From contig CAIQPK010000048.1 in NCBI GenBank assembly GCA_903873705.1, forward strand, positions 1-64,000: a DNA stretch of 64,000 nt. The letters are read 5' to 3'. The DNA comes from an uncultured Acidobacteriota bacterium (GTDB taxonomy: Bacteria; Acidobacteriota; Terriglobia; Terriglobales; Acidobacteriaceae). Shown here in pieces: positions 35,430 to 44,416 of this stretch (positions within the stretch are counted from its first letter, which is position 1; each line of letters begins with the position of its first letter). Position numbers and translations under genes: made by a program. A model generated the notes under the pieces. That model saw only the letters and a list, made by a program, of their open reading frames with translations, was not told the DNA's origin and searched no databases.

Positions 35430-36359
35430 CTAAGACTTGTGGCCGAAGAGGCGGCGGAAGAAGTGGCCGATGGCGTGGAAGATGTCGTGCGCTCCGGGGG
35501 GCGAAGGCGGCGGTTCGGCGGAAGTTTCGGATGCTGCGGATTTTGATGGCGCTCGCGCGGTTGAAATTTCTACCGGCGGCGCGGCAGGTGGGGGGGCGGT
35601 AGGGGTGGTGTTGCTCAGGGCGAGGGGGGTTGCGGTGTCAAGTGGAGGGAGTGGCACTGACGGCTGAGTGGGGGCGAGGTCGGCGCTCTGGGCCGTGGGA
35701 AAGGGGTTGAGGGCGGCGGCTTGCTGGGGAGTGGCTGTGCTGGTGGCGTTGGCGGTGGAAAGCGGGACCATGACGGGTGTGCTGGCTACGCAGCCGCAGC
35801 TGGAGGTCTCGCGGTCGACTACCTCGCGGAGACTGCCGTGCTCGAACAGGACGTGCTGGTTGGGAGCGAGGTGATAGGTGGCGTCGCCGAAGCCCTCGGT
35901 GATCTGGAGGACGGGAGCGGCGTCGCCGCGGTTCTCCACGCAGGTGTCGCCTTCGCGGGTGACGCGCATGCGGAGGTCGAGCGGACCGCCGGTCAAGAGG
36001 GTGAAGCGCAGGTCGGGAGTGAGGATGGCGTCCTGTGGGCGGGATTGGGTGTGGAGCTCCATCGCTCCGCGGTCAAGGGCGAAGAGCAGGGCTTCGCCGG
36101 TGCCGCTGCGCAGGAGGTGGAAGGCGCTGGTGGCGCAGACGGCGACGAGTCCTCCGCGGTCGAGGTCGATCTGGGCGTTGTGGTCGTTGGCGGTGACGCT
36201 GGCGTTGGTGATGAGGCGGGCTCGGGGGCCGGCGACTTCCAGGCCGCCGCTGATCTGGGCGTCGGCTGTGGCGATGGTTCCCATGCTCTTCTGCGCGGGC
36301 TGCTGAGCGGTCGCGGGCAGGCAGGCGAGCAGCAGTGGAGTGAGGAGCTTGCGCTTCAT
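35430..36359 (-). CDS. Secreted hypothetical protein with proline-rich tail
   Basis: This 309-residue protein has a signal peptide (MKRKLLTPLLLACLPATAQQ). A FecR-like beta-helical region (about 30-185) follows, with LITNASVTANDHNAQIDLDRGG and VLFEHGSLREVVDRE. Then come a cysteine motif SSCGC and a Pro/Ala/Thr-rich low-complexity tail (200-290) ending in a basic helix (HAIGHFFRRLFGHK). It is probably located at the cell envelope. It sits between efp and trpG in the same direction. Confidence 0.7.
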   Translation of the reverse strand: MKRKLLTPLLLACLPATAQQPAQKSMGTIATADAQISGGLEVAGPRARLITNASVTANDHNAQIDLDRGGLVAVCATSAFHLLRSGTGEALLFALDRGAMELHTQSRPQDAILTPDLRFTLLTGGPLDLRMRVTREGDTCVENRGDAAPVLQITEGFGDATYHLAPNQHVLFEHGSLREVVDRETSSCGCVASTPVMVPLSTANATSTATPQQAAALNPFPTAQSADLAPTQPSVPLPPLDTATPLALSNTTPTAPPPAAPPVEISTARAPSKSAASETSAEPPPSPPGAHDIFHAIGHFFRRLFGHKS

Positions 36360-36387
36360 GCTGTCAGTGTAGCTTGCGGGCAGAACC

Positions 36388-36430
36388 TGCAGGTCTCTCC
36401 ACTGCGCTGCGCTTCGGTCGAGATGACAAG
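36388..36430. repeat. Intergenic imperfect palindrome of a common acidobacterial type
   Basis: CCTGCAGGTCTCTCCACTGC, then GCTGCGCTTCGGTCGAGATGACA, has TCTC/GAGA outer arms and a GC-rich centre. This resembles the repeats with an ACTGCGCTGCGCTTCGGTCGA core that I know from acidobacterial intergenic regions. It lies between the trpG stop side and the hypothetical gene start. Confidence 0.4.
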
Positions 36431-36441
36431 GATGTGGTTGG

Positions 36442-37017
36442 CTATTGCTTGAGGAAGTTGGCTATGAGTTGTTTGCCGTGGTCGGTGAGGACGCTTTCGG
36501 GGTGGAACTGGACGCCTTCTATGGGGAGTTTGCGGTGGCGGAGGGCCATGATGGTCGACTCGCCTTGTACTCGGGCTGAGATTTCGAGGTCTTTCGGGAA
36601 GGTGTCTTCGGCGACGATGAGGGAGTGGTAGCGGGTACAGGTCATGGGTTGCGGGATATCGCGGAAGATGGTCCTGCCGTCGTGGGTGATGATGCTGGTC
36701 TTGCCGTGCATCAGCTTTTCAGCGCGGATGACGTCTCCACCGAAGGCGGCGCCGATGGCCTGGTGGCCGAGGCAGACGCCGAGGGTGGGGATCACCGTGG
36801 ATTGCGCGGCGAGGTGCTTGATGAGCGGGATGAGGATGCCGGCTTCCTGCGGGGTGCAGGGGCCCGGGGAGAGCAGGACGCGGTCGGGCTTCATGGCGAC
36901 GACGTCTTCGGGGGTTAGCTCGTCGTTGCGACGGACGATGACTTCGGCGCCAAGCTCACCCATGTACTGGACGAGGTTGTAGGTGAAGCTGTCGTAGTTG
37001 TCGAGGACGAAGACCAT
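36442..37017 (-). CDS. trpG: Anthranilate/aminodeoxychorismate synthase glutaminase subunit
   Basis: This 191-residue class I glutamine amidotransferase has VLDNYDSFTYNLVQYMGELG at the start, the nucleophile Cys in LGVCLGHQAIG (about 80-90), and His/Glu in VQFHPESVLT. It supplies ammonia to TrpE or PabB. The trpE gene is about 7 kb away and on the same strand. A dual-purpose TrpG/PabA role is possible. Confidence 0.93.
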   Translation of the reverse strand: MVFVLDNYDSFTYNLVQYMGELGAEVIVRRNDELTPEDVVAMKPDRVLLSPGPCTPQEAGILIPLIKHLAAQSTVIPTLGVCLGHQAIGAAFGGDVIRAEKLMHGKTSIITHDGRTIFRDIPQPMTCTRYHSLIVAEDTFPKDLEISARVQGESTIMALRHRKLPIEGVQFHPESVLTDHGKQLIANFLKQ

Positions 37018-37450
37018 AGGTGGATTGTACCGGTACCCCCTCCCCCCACCTGCTTGCGGGCGATAGGGTGAGTGGAATGTTTGGGTTAGCGGTTTGGGTG
37101 GCGCAAAGGCTCTGATTGCAGGGATGATGCGTGCAAGATACCTGGATTGTTGGGGTTAGGGTTTGGGGTGATTTTGCGTTTATTCCTGCTTGTTTAAGTT
37201 TAGCTAGTCTGGCGAATAAACATGCCACAGTTGGCGATGCGATTTGAGTAGGCGGAGTGCGGGGTTTGGAGGTTTTGCACAGTGGTGGGGGGTTGACAGG
37301 ATTTTGGGTGGAGGCGGAACCGAAGACGGAAGCCTTGTGCAGGGTGATGAAGAGAGCGGTCGCGCGCAGCACGATACCCCCGGTTTCGTGCGTCGTCGAA
37401 AGGCATGGGGAGATGACTTTCGCTTCAGGTTTGATGGCTAGTATGGAGGG
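37018..37450. other. Gene-free stretch upstream of the TonB-dependent receptor
   Basis: No convincing coding region is present; open frames here have atypical composition and no start signals. It must hold the receptor promoter. A perfect TTGACA occurs at 37294-37299 but has no good -10 hexamer at normal spacing. TATGGAGGG immediately precedes the receptor ATG. I see no repeat or tRNA. Confidence 0.5.
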
Positions 37451-40015
37451 ATGTTTCTGAAGGTTTGGCGGCTGGTGGCGGTGCTGGTTTTCTGCGTGGC
37501 TGGCGCGGCGCACGGGCAGAGGACGTTCTCCGTGCGCGGGTCGGTGGTGGATGTGACGGGGGCTTCGGTTCCCGGCGCAAGCGTGCGGGTGGAGGACAGG
37601 GGTGGGAAGGTGCTGGGGGCGGCGCAGTCGAACTCGGGTGGGGATTTTGTTGTGACGGGATTGCGGGCGGGCGAAGTGAACGTGGTGGTGCCGGAGCAGT
37701 TTGGGCTGGCCGCGCGGACGATGACGCTTTCGCTGACGGCTAACGTGACGGGATTGAAGGTGGTGTTGAGTCCGGGGTCAGTGAACCAGGTGGTGACGGT
37801 GAACGATGACTCCCAGCTGACGATTGACCCGGCGGCGAACAAGGACAGCGTGGCCGTGTCGAGCGCGGAGATGGCGAAGCTGCCGGTGTTCGACCAGGAT
37901 TATGTGGCGGCGCTGACGCCGTTCCTGGATGCGTCGTCGAGCGGGTCGGGCGGCGTGACGCTGATTGTCGACGGCGTGGAGATGAAGGGCGTGGGGGTGT
38001 CGGCTTCGTCGATCCAGGAGGTGAAGATCAATAACGACCCTTACTCCACGGAGTTTAGCCGGCCGGGGCGGGGGCGGATTGAGATTACGACCAAGCCGGG
38101 GTCGCCGCAGTTTCATGGCGAAGGCAACTTCATCTTTCGCGATGCGATCTTCAATGCGAAAAATCATTTCGCGCTGGTGCGGCCGCCGGAGGCGCGGCGG
38201 ATATTTGAAGGCCATTTGAGCGGACCGGTGCTGCACGATGGGCACACGAGTTTTATTGCTTCGGGATCGCGCAAGGAGCGGGATTCGGCGGTGGTGGTGA
38301 ATGCCGTCGACGTGACGGGACCGATCAATGAGAACGTGTTAACGCCTAGCCGGAACTCGCAGGCGTCGCTGCGGGTGACGCATGATTTCTCGAAGGCGCA
38401 CCGGCTGCAAGTGGGGTACAACTTCCAGTCCTACAACGATGTGAATGCGGGTGTGGGCGGTATCGTACTGCCGGAAGCGGGTTACAACCGCGACTCGCGT
38501 GAGGACGATTTGATCTTCAACGACCGCATCATTGTGAATCCGCATTTGATCAACCAGCTGATGGTGACGTTTGAAAAAGACGAGGACGTGGCCAGGAGCG
38601 TGACCGATGCGGCGGCGGTGCAGGTGAACGGATCGATTACCAAGGGTGGGGCGCAGAACGATTCCAACCGGACGGAGAACACGATCCACGTGACCGAGGT
38701 GGTGAACTGGGACCGGGGCAGGCACTACATACGGTTCGGCGTGCAGCTGCCGCAGTTCAGCAAGCGCGCGGTGGACGACCATACGAACCGGCTGGGGACG
38801 TATGGATTTGCCTCGCTGGCGAACCTGGCAAGCAATACGCCTTACGTGTTTACGGCAGAGCGGGGCGTAGGGCGCGGTGTGTACTGGGCCAACGAGGTGG
38901 GCGCGTTTGTGCAGGACCAGATCAAGGTGACGCCGAAGCTGCAGATGTCGTTGGGCGTGCGGTACGACTGGCAGACGTATGTGAGCGACAACAATAATCT
39001 GTCGCCGCGAGTGTCCATGGCCTATGCGCCGGGCAAGGGCAAAACGATACTGCGGGCGGGGAGTGGGATTTTTTATGATCGGACGGGCGGCGACTTTCCG
39101 GCGATTGTGAAGCTGCACGATGGCTTGGTGCTGCAAACGATACAGCTGCAGAATCCGTCTTATCCGATTGCGGCGGGGACGAACTTTACGGGCGTGCCTT
39201 CGAACATTGCGCGCTTTGCGGCGCATATCCGGTCGCCTTACAGCGTGCAGTCGAGCGTGGGGATGGAGCGGCAGATCCGCAAGGTGACGCTGACGGCGGG
39301 GTATCGGAGCCTGGTGCAGGTGAAGAGCTTTCGGTCTCGCGATGTGAATGCGCCGGTGCTTCCGGCCAATTCGCAACTGGGCGTGGACTATGCGCGTCCG
39401 AATGCGGGCCTGGGACAGGTGCAGCAGATTGAGTCGGCGGGGCGGCAGGTTTCCAACGCGCTGGATGTGGCGTTTCGCGGGAGCGCGGGGCGATGGTTTT
39501 CCGGTCAGGCGCAGTACACGCTTTCGCGGTCGATGGGAAACACGGATGGGATCAACTGGTTTCCGCAGAACCAGTACAACCCGAATGCGGAGTGGGGACG
39601 GCTGAAGAGCGACCGGCGTCATGCATTCAACCTGCTGGGGAACATCAACCCTGACCACTGGCTGACGCTGGGGGTGAGCGCTACGCTGTACTCGGGCGTG
39701 CCTTACAACGAAACGACGGGGACGGATGATTACCATACGGGTTTGAGCAATGCGCGGCCAAAGGGTGTGGAGCGGAATACGCTGCAGGAATCAGGAACGA
39801 AGGATGTGGACGTGTTCTGGAACCATGACTTCAACCTGACGAAGGCGCGCGGCGAGAAGGCGAAGGTTTTCAGCGTGGGGGTGTCGGCGTTCAACGTGCT
39901 GAACCATACGATTTATACGGGCTACATTGGGAGCCTGAGTTCGACGCGGTTTGGGCAGCCGACGGTGGCGCTGCCGGGACGGCAGATTCAGATGGGGTCG
40001 ACGTTTCGGTTTTAG
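37451..40015 (+). CDS. Oar-like TonB-dependent outer-membrane receptor
   Basis: This 854-residue protein has a signal peptide (MFLKVWRLVAVLVFCVAGAAHGQ), a carboxypeptidase-regulatory-like domain (about 25-110; FSVRGSVVDVTGASVPGASVRV) and a plug-like region (about 115-225; PVFDQDYVAALTPFLD). A 22-strand-type barrel ends in aromatic GSTFRF. Acidobacteria carry many such receptors; ligands are usually oligosaccharides or peptides but cannot be told here. The following gene, a multihaem cytochrome, is 89 bases downstream on the same strand. Confidence 0.88.
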   Translation: MFLKVWRLVAVLVFCVAGAAHGQRTFSVRGSVVDVTGASVPGASVRVEDRGGKVLGAAQSNSGGDFVVTGLRAGEVNVVVPEQFGLAARTMTLSLTANVTGLKVVLSPGSVNQVVTVNDDSQLTIDPAANKDSVAVSSAEMAKLPVFDQDYVAALTPFLDASSSGSGGVTLIVDGVEMKGVGVSASSIQEVKINNDPYSTEFSRPGRGRIEITTKPGSPQFHGEGNFIFRDAIFNAKNHFALVRPPEARRIFEGHLSGPVLHDGHTSFIASGSRKERDSAVVVNAVDVTGPINENVLTPSRNSQASLRVTHDFSKAHRLQVGYNFQSYNDVNAGVGGIVLPEAGYNRDSREDDLIFNDRIIVNPHLINQLMVTFEKDEDVARSVTDAAAVQVNGSITKGGAQNDSNRTENTIHVTEVVNWDRGRHYIRFGVQLPQFSKRAVDDHTNRLGTYGFASLANLASNTPYVFTAERGVGRGVYWANEVGAFVQDQIKVTPKLQMSLGVRYDWQTYVSDNNNLSPRVSMAYAPGKGKTILRAGSGIFYDRTGGDFPAIVKLHDGLVLQTIQLQNPSYPIAAGTNFTGVPSNIARFAAHIRSPYSVQSSVGMERQIRKVTLTAGYRSLVQVKSFRSRDVNAPVLPANSQLGVDYARPNAGLGQVQQIESAGRQVSNALDVAFRGSAGRWFSGQAQYTLSRSMGNTDGINWFPQNQYNPNAEWGRLKSDRRHAFNLLGNINPDHWLTLGVSATLYSGVPYNETTGTDDYHTGLSNARPKGVERNTLQESGTKDVDVFWNHDFNLTKARGEKAKVFSVGVSAFNVLNHTIYTGYIGSLSSTRFGQPTVALPGRQIQMGSTFRF

Positions 40016-40104
40016 GGCGTGGCGGTTTTGCAACAGAAGACTGACAACTTCGTCAGGCGGAACGGGTAGGATGTTGCCACTTGCCGATTAAGGGAGAGTG
40101 CCTG

Positions 40105-41751
40105 GTGGCCCGAAGAATTGCGGTTTGGAGCGCTGCGGTTTTGTTGTTGATCGTGGCTGCGGCCGCGGTGGTGAAGGTGCGTGGATTTCGCGCTTCGTCG
40201 GAGCCGAGTGCGGTGGAGACGAAAGTAGCGCGGTCGGTGCGGGACTTTGCGATTCCGGGGGCGGAGGCGCATCGGGTTAATCCGTTGGCGAATGACAGCG
40301 AGGCGATTGCGCAGGGGCGGGATCTGTATCTGACGCAGTGTGCGAGCTGCCATGGAACCGATGGGCGCGGGATGACGCCGGTGGGGGCGAATGTATATCC
40401 GCGGGTGCCGGACCTGAGGGCGGCGGAGACGCAGAAATTGTCCGATGGGGAGATGCACTACATCATTGTGAATGGCGTGCAGCTGACAGGCATGCCGGCG
40501 TTGGGTGACGATGCCGATGGCCAACGCGATGGATGGAAGCTGGCGGCGTTTGTGCGGAGTCTGCATGGGGCGGGGACGCCGGGAGCGGGGGTGGAGCGGA
40601 CGGCGGTGGCAGGGGCGCACTATGTGGGGTCAGCTGCCTGCGAGAGCTGCCACAAGGATATTTATGCACGCTGGAAGAAGACGCCGATGGCGAACGTGGT
40701 GCGCGATCCGAAGGTGCATCCCGATGCGATTATTCCGGACCTGAAGACGAACGATGTGGCGAAGTTTTCTGTGGACCAGGTGGCGTTCACATACGGCAGC
40801 CTTTGGAAGCAGCGCTACTTTACCAAGGTGGGTGGCGATTATTATCCGCTGGGGGCGCAGTGGGATATCGGGAACAAGAAGTGGCTGAAGTATCACGTGC
40901 CGGATACGGGAGCAGATTGGTGGACGGCGTTCTACCCCAGCGACAACATGCAGCGGCCTACGGGGCCAACGTGCGATGGGTGCCACTCCGTGAACTACGA
41001 CATTCATACCAAGCAGGTGAGCGAGTGGAATGTGGGTTGCGAGAAGTGCCATGGGCCGGGGAGCGAACATGCGGCGCATCCTACGCGGACGAATGTGCTG
41101 AATCCTTCGGCGATGGATGATGTGGCGGCGAACGATTCGTGCATTCAGTGCCACTCGCAGGGGCAGCCTAAGGGCGGGTTGATTGATGGGAAGGCCTATG
41201 ACTGGCCGGTGGGGTATACGGTTGGGGGGAAGCTTTCGGATTACTGGAAGCTGGAGGATGTGACGCTGGGGCAGACGGACTTCTTCCATTACGCGGACGC
41301 GTCGGCGCATAAGAACCGGATGCAGGGTAATGATTTTGTGCAGAGCGTGATGTATGAGAAGGGCGTGACGTGCGCGTCATGCCATGACGTGCATGGCACG
41401 GCGAATTATGCGCAGCTGCGCAAGCCGGCGGAGAAGATCTGCCTGGATTGCCACGCGGCGGGGTCGGCGAATGGGCCGCACGTGGCGAGCCTTGAGGAAC
41501 ATACTCACCACAAGGCCGGGAGCGCGGGGAGCCAGTGCGTGGCTTGCCATATGCCGAAGATTGCGACGGAGGGTGTGCCGGGGGCGTTTGTGACGTCGCA
41601 TACGTTCCGGTTTGTGACACCGGCGATGACGGACAAGTACAAAATTCCGAATGCGTGCACGTCATGCCATAAGGACAAGGACAACGCGTGGGCTACGAAG
41701 GAGCTGGCGGGGTGGAGCAGTGCTTCGCCTTGGCGGGTGGCGCAGAAGTAG
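40105..41751 (+). CDS. Nine-haem c-type cytochrome
   Basis: This 548-residue protein has an N-terminal membrane/signal segment (6-24) and nine CxxCH haem sites. The first (CASCH, residues 79-83) is in a class-I cytochrome c domain with a probable Met ligand in GMPALG. Eight more follow in a cytochrome c554-like part from about residue 178: CESCH, CDGCH, CEKCH, CIQCH, CASCH, CLDCH, CVACH and CTSCH. It is exported to the periplasm for electron transfer. The start is GTG at 40105 with GGGAG eight bases upstream. Catalytic function is not evident. Confidence 0.9.
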   Translation: MARRIAVWSAAVLLLIVAAAAVVKVRGFRASSEPSAVETKVARSVRDFAIPGAEAHRVNPLANDSEAIAQGRDLYLTQCASCHGTDGRGMTPVGANVYPRVPDLRAAETQKLSDGEMHYIIVNGVQLTGMPALGDDADGQRDGWKLAAFVRSLHGAGTPGAGVERTAVAGAHYVGSAACESCHKDIYARWKKTPMANVVRDPKVHPDAIIPDLKTNDVAKFSVDQVAFTYGSLWKQRYFTKVGGDYYPLGAQWDIGNKKWLKYHVPDTGADWWTAFYPSDNMQRPTGPTCDGCHSVNYDIHTKQVSEWNVGCEKCHGPGSEHAAHPTRTNVLNPSAMDDVAANDSCIQCHSQGQPKGGLIDGKAYDWPVGYTVGGKLSDYWKLEDVTLGQTDFFHYADASAHKNRMQGNDFVQSVMYEKGVTCASCHDVHGTANYAQLRKPAEKICLDCHAAGSANGPHVASLEEHTHHKAGSAGSQCVACHMPKIATEGVPGAFVTSHTFRFVTPAMTDKYKIPNACTSCHKDKDNAWATKELAGWSSASPWRVAQK

Positions 41752-41759
41752 GTTGTCGG

Positions 41760-42749
41760 TTAAGGGTTGACGGTGATGACTACTGAGCCGGCGCGGCTGC
41801 TGCTGGCGTACTCGCGGTGGGCGTCCTGGATTTGGTCGAGGGTGAAGATGCCTTTGATGGGTGGGTCGATTTTGCCTTCCTTGAGGAGGGCGAAGAGGTG
41901 CTCGAGGTCGGGGGCGAAGGATTTGGACTTGCGGTCGATGTAGTAGAAGGTGGTGCGCTTGCCGGTCCAGAAGAAGAAGCCCTTGAGGATGATGCGCATC
42001 ACTTCGGGGACCATGGGGCGCTGGGGCTGGTGGGTCCAGGCGGGGAGGTTGAGGGCGTAACAGACGCCGATGCCGCCCTTGCGGAGGATGGAGTAGGACT
42101 GGTCGAAGCTCTCGTAACCCATGGGGTCGAAGGCGGCGTCGACGCCGCCGAGTTGCTGCATGGCGGCGATCCAGTCGGTGTTGCTGTAGTCGAAGGGAAT
42201 GGCGCCGAGCTCGCGGAGTTCGGCGTGCTTTTTTGCGGAGGCGGTGCCGTAGACTTCGACGCCCTTGAGCCTGGCGAGGCGCAGGACCGCGCCGCTGAGG
42301 GCGTGGACGAAGATCCGCTGGCCGGGCTGGACTTTGGCAGCGTGCTCGAGCATCTGGTAGGCCGTGGTCCAGTCGAGGATAAGGACGACGGCGGCTTTGA
42401 GGTCGAGGCCGTCGGGGACGGGGATGAGGAATTTCTCGGGGAGGTTGACGAGCTCGGCCTGGCCTTCGTAGATGGTGAGGCAGGCTACGCGGTCGCCGAC
42501 GCGGAATTTGGCGCTTCCCTGCCCGTTGGCGCGGACCGTGCCGATGACGCTGTAACCGGGGGTAAGCGGGGCCTTGCGGCCGAAGGGGTAGGTGCCGCGG
42601 CGCATGTTGACGTCGGCACCGCAGACGATGGTGTACTCGACCGAGAGCTGGACTTCACCCGAAGACGGGTCGGGGAGATCGGCCTGCTGGATGGCAAGGA
42701 CGCTTTCGTCGCCGAACGCGGTGACGACAACCTTCTTCATGCGGCTCAT
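41760..42749 (-). CDS. Quinone-oxidoreductase-like MDR protein with shortened Rossmann loop
   Basis: This 329-residue medium-chain reductase lacks zinc sites, like QOR-type enzymes (TAFGDESVLAIQQADLPDP at the start, GYSVIGTV, FDPMGYESF). The nucleotide-binding segment reads IFVHALSGAVLRLARLKGVEVYGTA: the usual V-G-x-A-x-x-x-LARL stretch is about four residues short and lacks the second glycine. The sequence is clear on the DNA. It may bind NADPH poorly. The start at 42749 has GAGG eight bases upstream; 42740 is an alternative. Confidence 0.8.
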   Translation of the reverse strand: MSRMKKVVVTAFGDESVLAIQQADLPDPSSGEVQLSVEYTIVCGADVNMRRGTYPFGRKAPLTPGYSVIGTVRANGQGSAKFRVGDRVACLTIYEGQAELVNLPEKFLIPVPDGLDLKAAVVLILDWTTAYQMLEHAAKVQPGQRIFVHALSGAVLRLARLKGVEVYGTASAKKHAELRELGAIPFDYSNTDWIAAMQQLGGVDAAFDPMGYESFDQSYSILRKGGIGVCYALNLPAWTHQPQRPMVPEVMRIILKGFFFWTGKRTTFYYIDRKSKSFAPDLEHLFALLKEGKIDPPIKGIFTLDQIQDAHREYASSSRAGSVVITVNP

Positions 42750-42810
42750 GGGGGACACCTCGCAGACATTCTCTCATCGTGCGAGGCGTAGTGGCATGAA
42801 AGGTTGAGGC

Positions 42811-43509
42811 TTAGCGGATGTGGAAGACGATGCCCGCGGAGAAGGTCTGGAGCGTGTGGTTGGTGGTGCCGATGCCGGTGAGCTGGCCGGTGCCGTACTC
42901 GAGGCGGGCGGCGATCTGTTTGCTGGCGAGGGGGAAGTCGGCACCGAACTGGGCCTGGTAGGCGAAGGAGCCGGTGCGGGTGGTGCTGGTGCCGTTGTTG
43001 GTGCCGGCGCCGCCGACTTCGAACTGGAAGTACGGGACGACGGGCGTGAAGGGAATGCCGGAGCCGTCGATGCGGAAGCCGACCAGGCCGGCGAGGACCT
43101 TGTTGCCAAAGGTGGTGGAGTTGGCGCTGTTTTCGACGATGAGGCGGGCGTCGACGCCGACGCCGATGGGGCTGTGCGTGGGGTACATGACGTAACCGCC
43201 GAAGGTGCCGCCGAGGGCGGTCATGCCGCCGCTCTGGGTGGGGGCGGTGCCGTTGCCGACGCCGATGCCGGAGTAGTGGCCGGCGCTGAACATGGCGTAG
43301 GGCGAGAAGTAGGAGCCGTTGTGGCTTTCGCGCGGCTGGCGCGGATAGGGCTGAGGGTTGCGATAGATCGGTGCCTGCGGGTATTGCTGGGGCGGGGGCG
43401 GCGGATAAGGCGGCGGCGGGTACGGCGGGTATTGCTGGGCCCGGGCGAAGGCGGCGGTGGCGAGCAGGAGCAGGGAGAGGATGACGCGGAGAAGGGTGCG
43501 GTGGGTCAT
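42811..43509 (-). CDS. Outer-membrane beta-barrel protein with Pro/Tyr-rich linker
   Basis: This 232-residue protein has a signal peptide (VILSLLLLATAAFARAQ), then a Pro-Tyr-Gln-rich linker (25-60). An eight-strand-type barrel (about 65-232) follows with TALGGTFGGYVMY, VPYFQFEVGGAG and FSAGIVFHIR at the end. Function is unknown. It shares the strand with the MDR gene, 61 bases away. Confidence 0.75.
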   Translation of the reverse strand: MTHRTLLRVILSLLLLATAAFARAQQYPPYPPPPYPPPPPQQYPQAPIYRNPQPYPRQPRESHNGSYFSPYAMFSAGHYSGIGVGNGTAPTQSGGMTALGGTFGGYVMYPTHSPIGVGVDARLIVENSANSTTFGNKVLAGLVGFRIDGSGIPFTPVVPYFQFEVGGAGTNNGTSTTRTGSFAYQAQFGADFPLASKQIAARLEYGTGQLTGIGTTNHTLQTFSAGIVFHIR

Positions 43510-43610
43510 GGATCGGGGCCTCTAAGGCAGGGTTTGGCCCTGCGTGTTTTCAGACCCGGATGGGGAGATTTTGTTGCGGAATTAGATTCCCTTATAGAAC
43601 CAGCTCGGCA

Positions 43611-44411
43611 CTAGTTGGTGCGCACGCCTTCCGAGCCTTCGACAGCATTTGACATGACAGTCTCACGCAGGTCGAAATGAGGTGTGCGACGGACGTTTTC
43701 CGATCCATGCTCGTCCGCAAAGACATCTTCGCCCAAGCGTTTCTCCAAGCTCAGAAGCAAGTCAGGAGATTCGGTGAGTTCGACTGAATCAGGCCGCGCC
43801 GTCGCGAGTGCGATAACACCGGAGCCCAACTCCCTGACCTCAGAGAATCCAGCTTCTTTCACTACTGCTTGGCCGAGCATCTTGAGATAAGGTTCGCCGA
43901 AGAAGGTTAGCCAATCAAGCTGGTCGAGTCGCTCCATCGGCGTCCCTGGAGCTGATCGGTGGTGAGACTGGCCGGTACGCCATGCAGAGGCATATGCAGC
44001 ATCGCTCCACGTCACCAAAGCTTGCACAATCGAGATAATTCGCTCCGGACCGTGTTGAGAGTCAAACTCACGAGCATCGAGCCATAGGTGAATCCGATTA
44101 AGAGCGGGTGTACTTTTACCTCGCCGCACATCCACCATAGCAATGAAGTTCGGGGCGCGCCTCTTGAAAAGAATCGTGTTGGCGACCCAACCGTCTTGTC
44201 CCCGTTGCCAAGTCCATTCCTCAATCAGAACGGGTTTCGATTCGTCAGAATAATGTCTGCGAATGGGTTCACAGCTATTGGCCCTTTCGGGGCGCCAACG
44301 GCCGCCATCAACCGAATCTATGAGTTTGAGAAACGACTCGGCATAAGCCTTCGTACCCAGGAAGCGTTCGGTCCATACGGCGATCTGCACTTCTGGCTTC
44401 TTGATACTCAA
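43611..44411 (-). CDS. Hypothetical protein, immunity-protein-like
   Basis: This is a soluble protein of about 266 residues. Segments such as LDQLDWLTFFGEPYLKMLG resemble the WLTYFGPxY signature of some bacterial toxin-immunity families (Imm52-like), but the match is weak. The start is probably the TTG at 44411, five bases after the trpE stop; no good ribosome-binding site is seen and an internal GTG is possible. The gene is visibly less G+C-rich than trpE, suggesting acquisition. No toxin gene is next to it. Confidence 0.55.
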   Translation of the reverse strand: MSIKKPEVQIAVWTERFLGTKAYAESFLKLIDSVDGGRWRPERANSCEPIRRHYSDESKPVLIEEWTWQRGQDGWVANTILFKRRAPNFIAMVDVRRGKSTPALNRIHLWLDAREFDSQHGPERIISIVQALVTWSDAAYASAWRTGQSHHRSAPGTPMERLDQLDWLTFFGEPYLKMLGQAVVKEAGFSEVRELGSGVIALATARPDSVELTESPDLLLSLEKRLGEDVFADEHGSENVRRTPHFDLRETVMSNAVEGSEGVRTN

Positions 44412-44416
44412 TGTTT

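Noticed and set aside
37294-37299. Perfect TTGACA as a promoter -35 for the receptor
   Set aside because: No acceptable -10 hexamer occurs 16-19 bases downstream, so it is not called as a promoter.
36956-37513. 185-codon minus-strand frame in the gap before the receptor
   Set aside because: Low-complexity sequence without a ribosome-binding site, and it overlaps both trpG and the receptor start.
38339-39736. 465-codon Arg/His-rich minus-strand frame within the TonB-dependent receptor
   Set aside because: Extreme Arg/His/Pro content without domains; antisense artefact.
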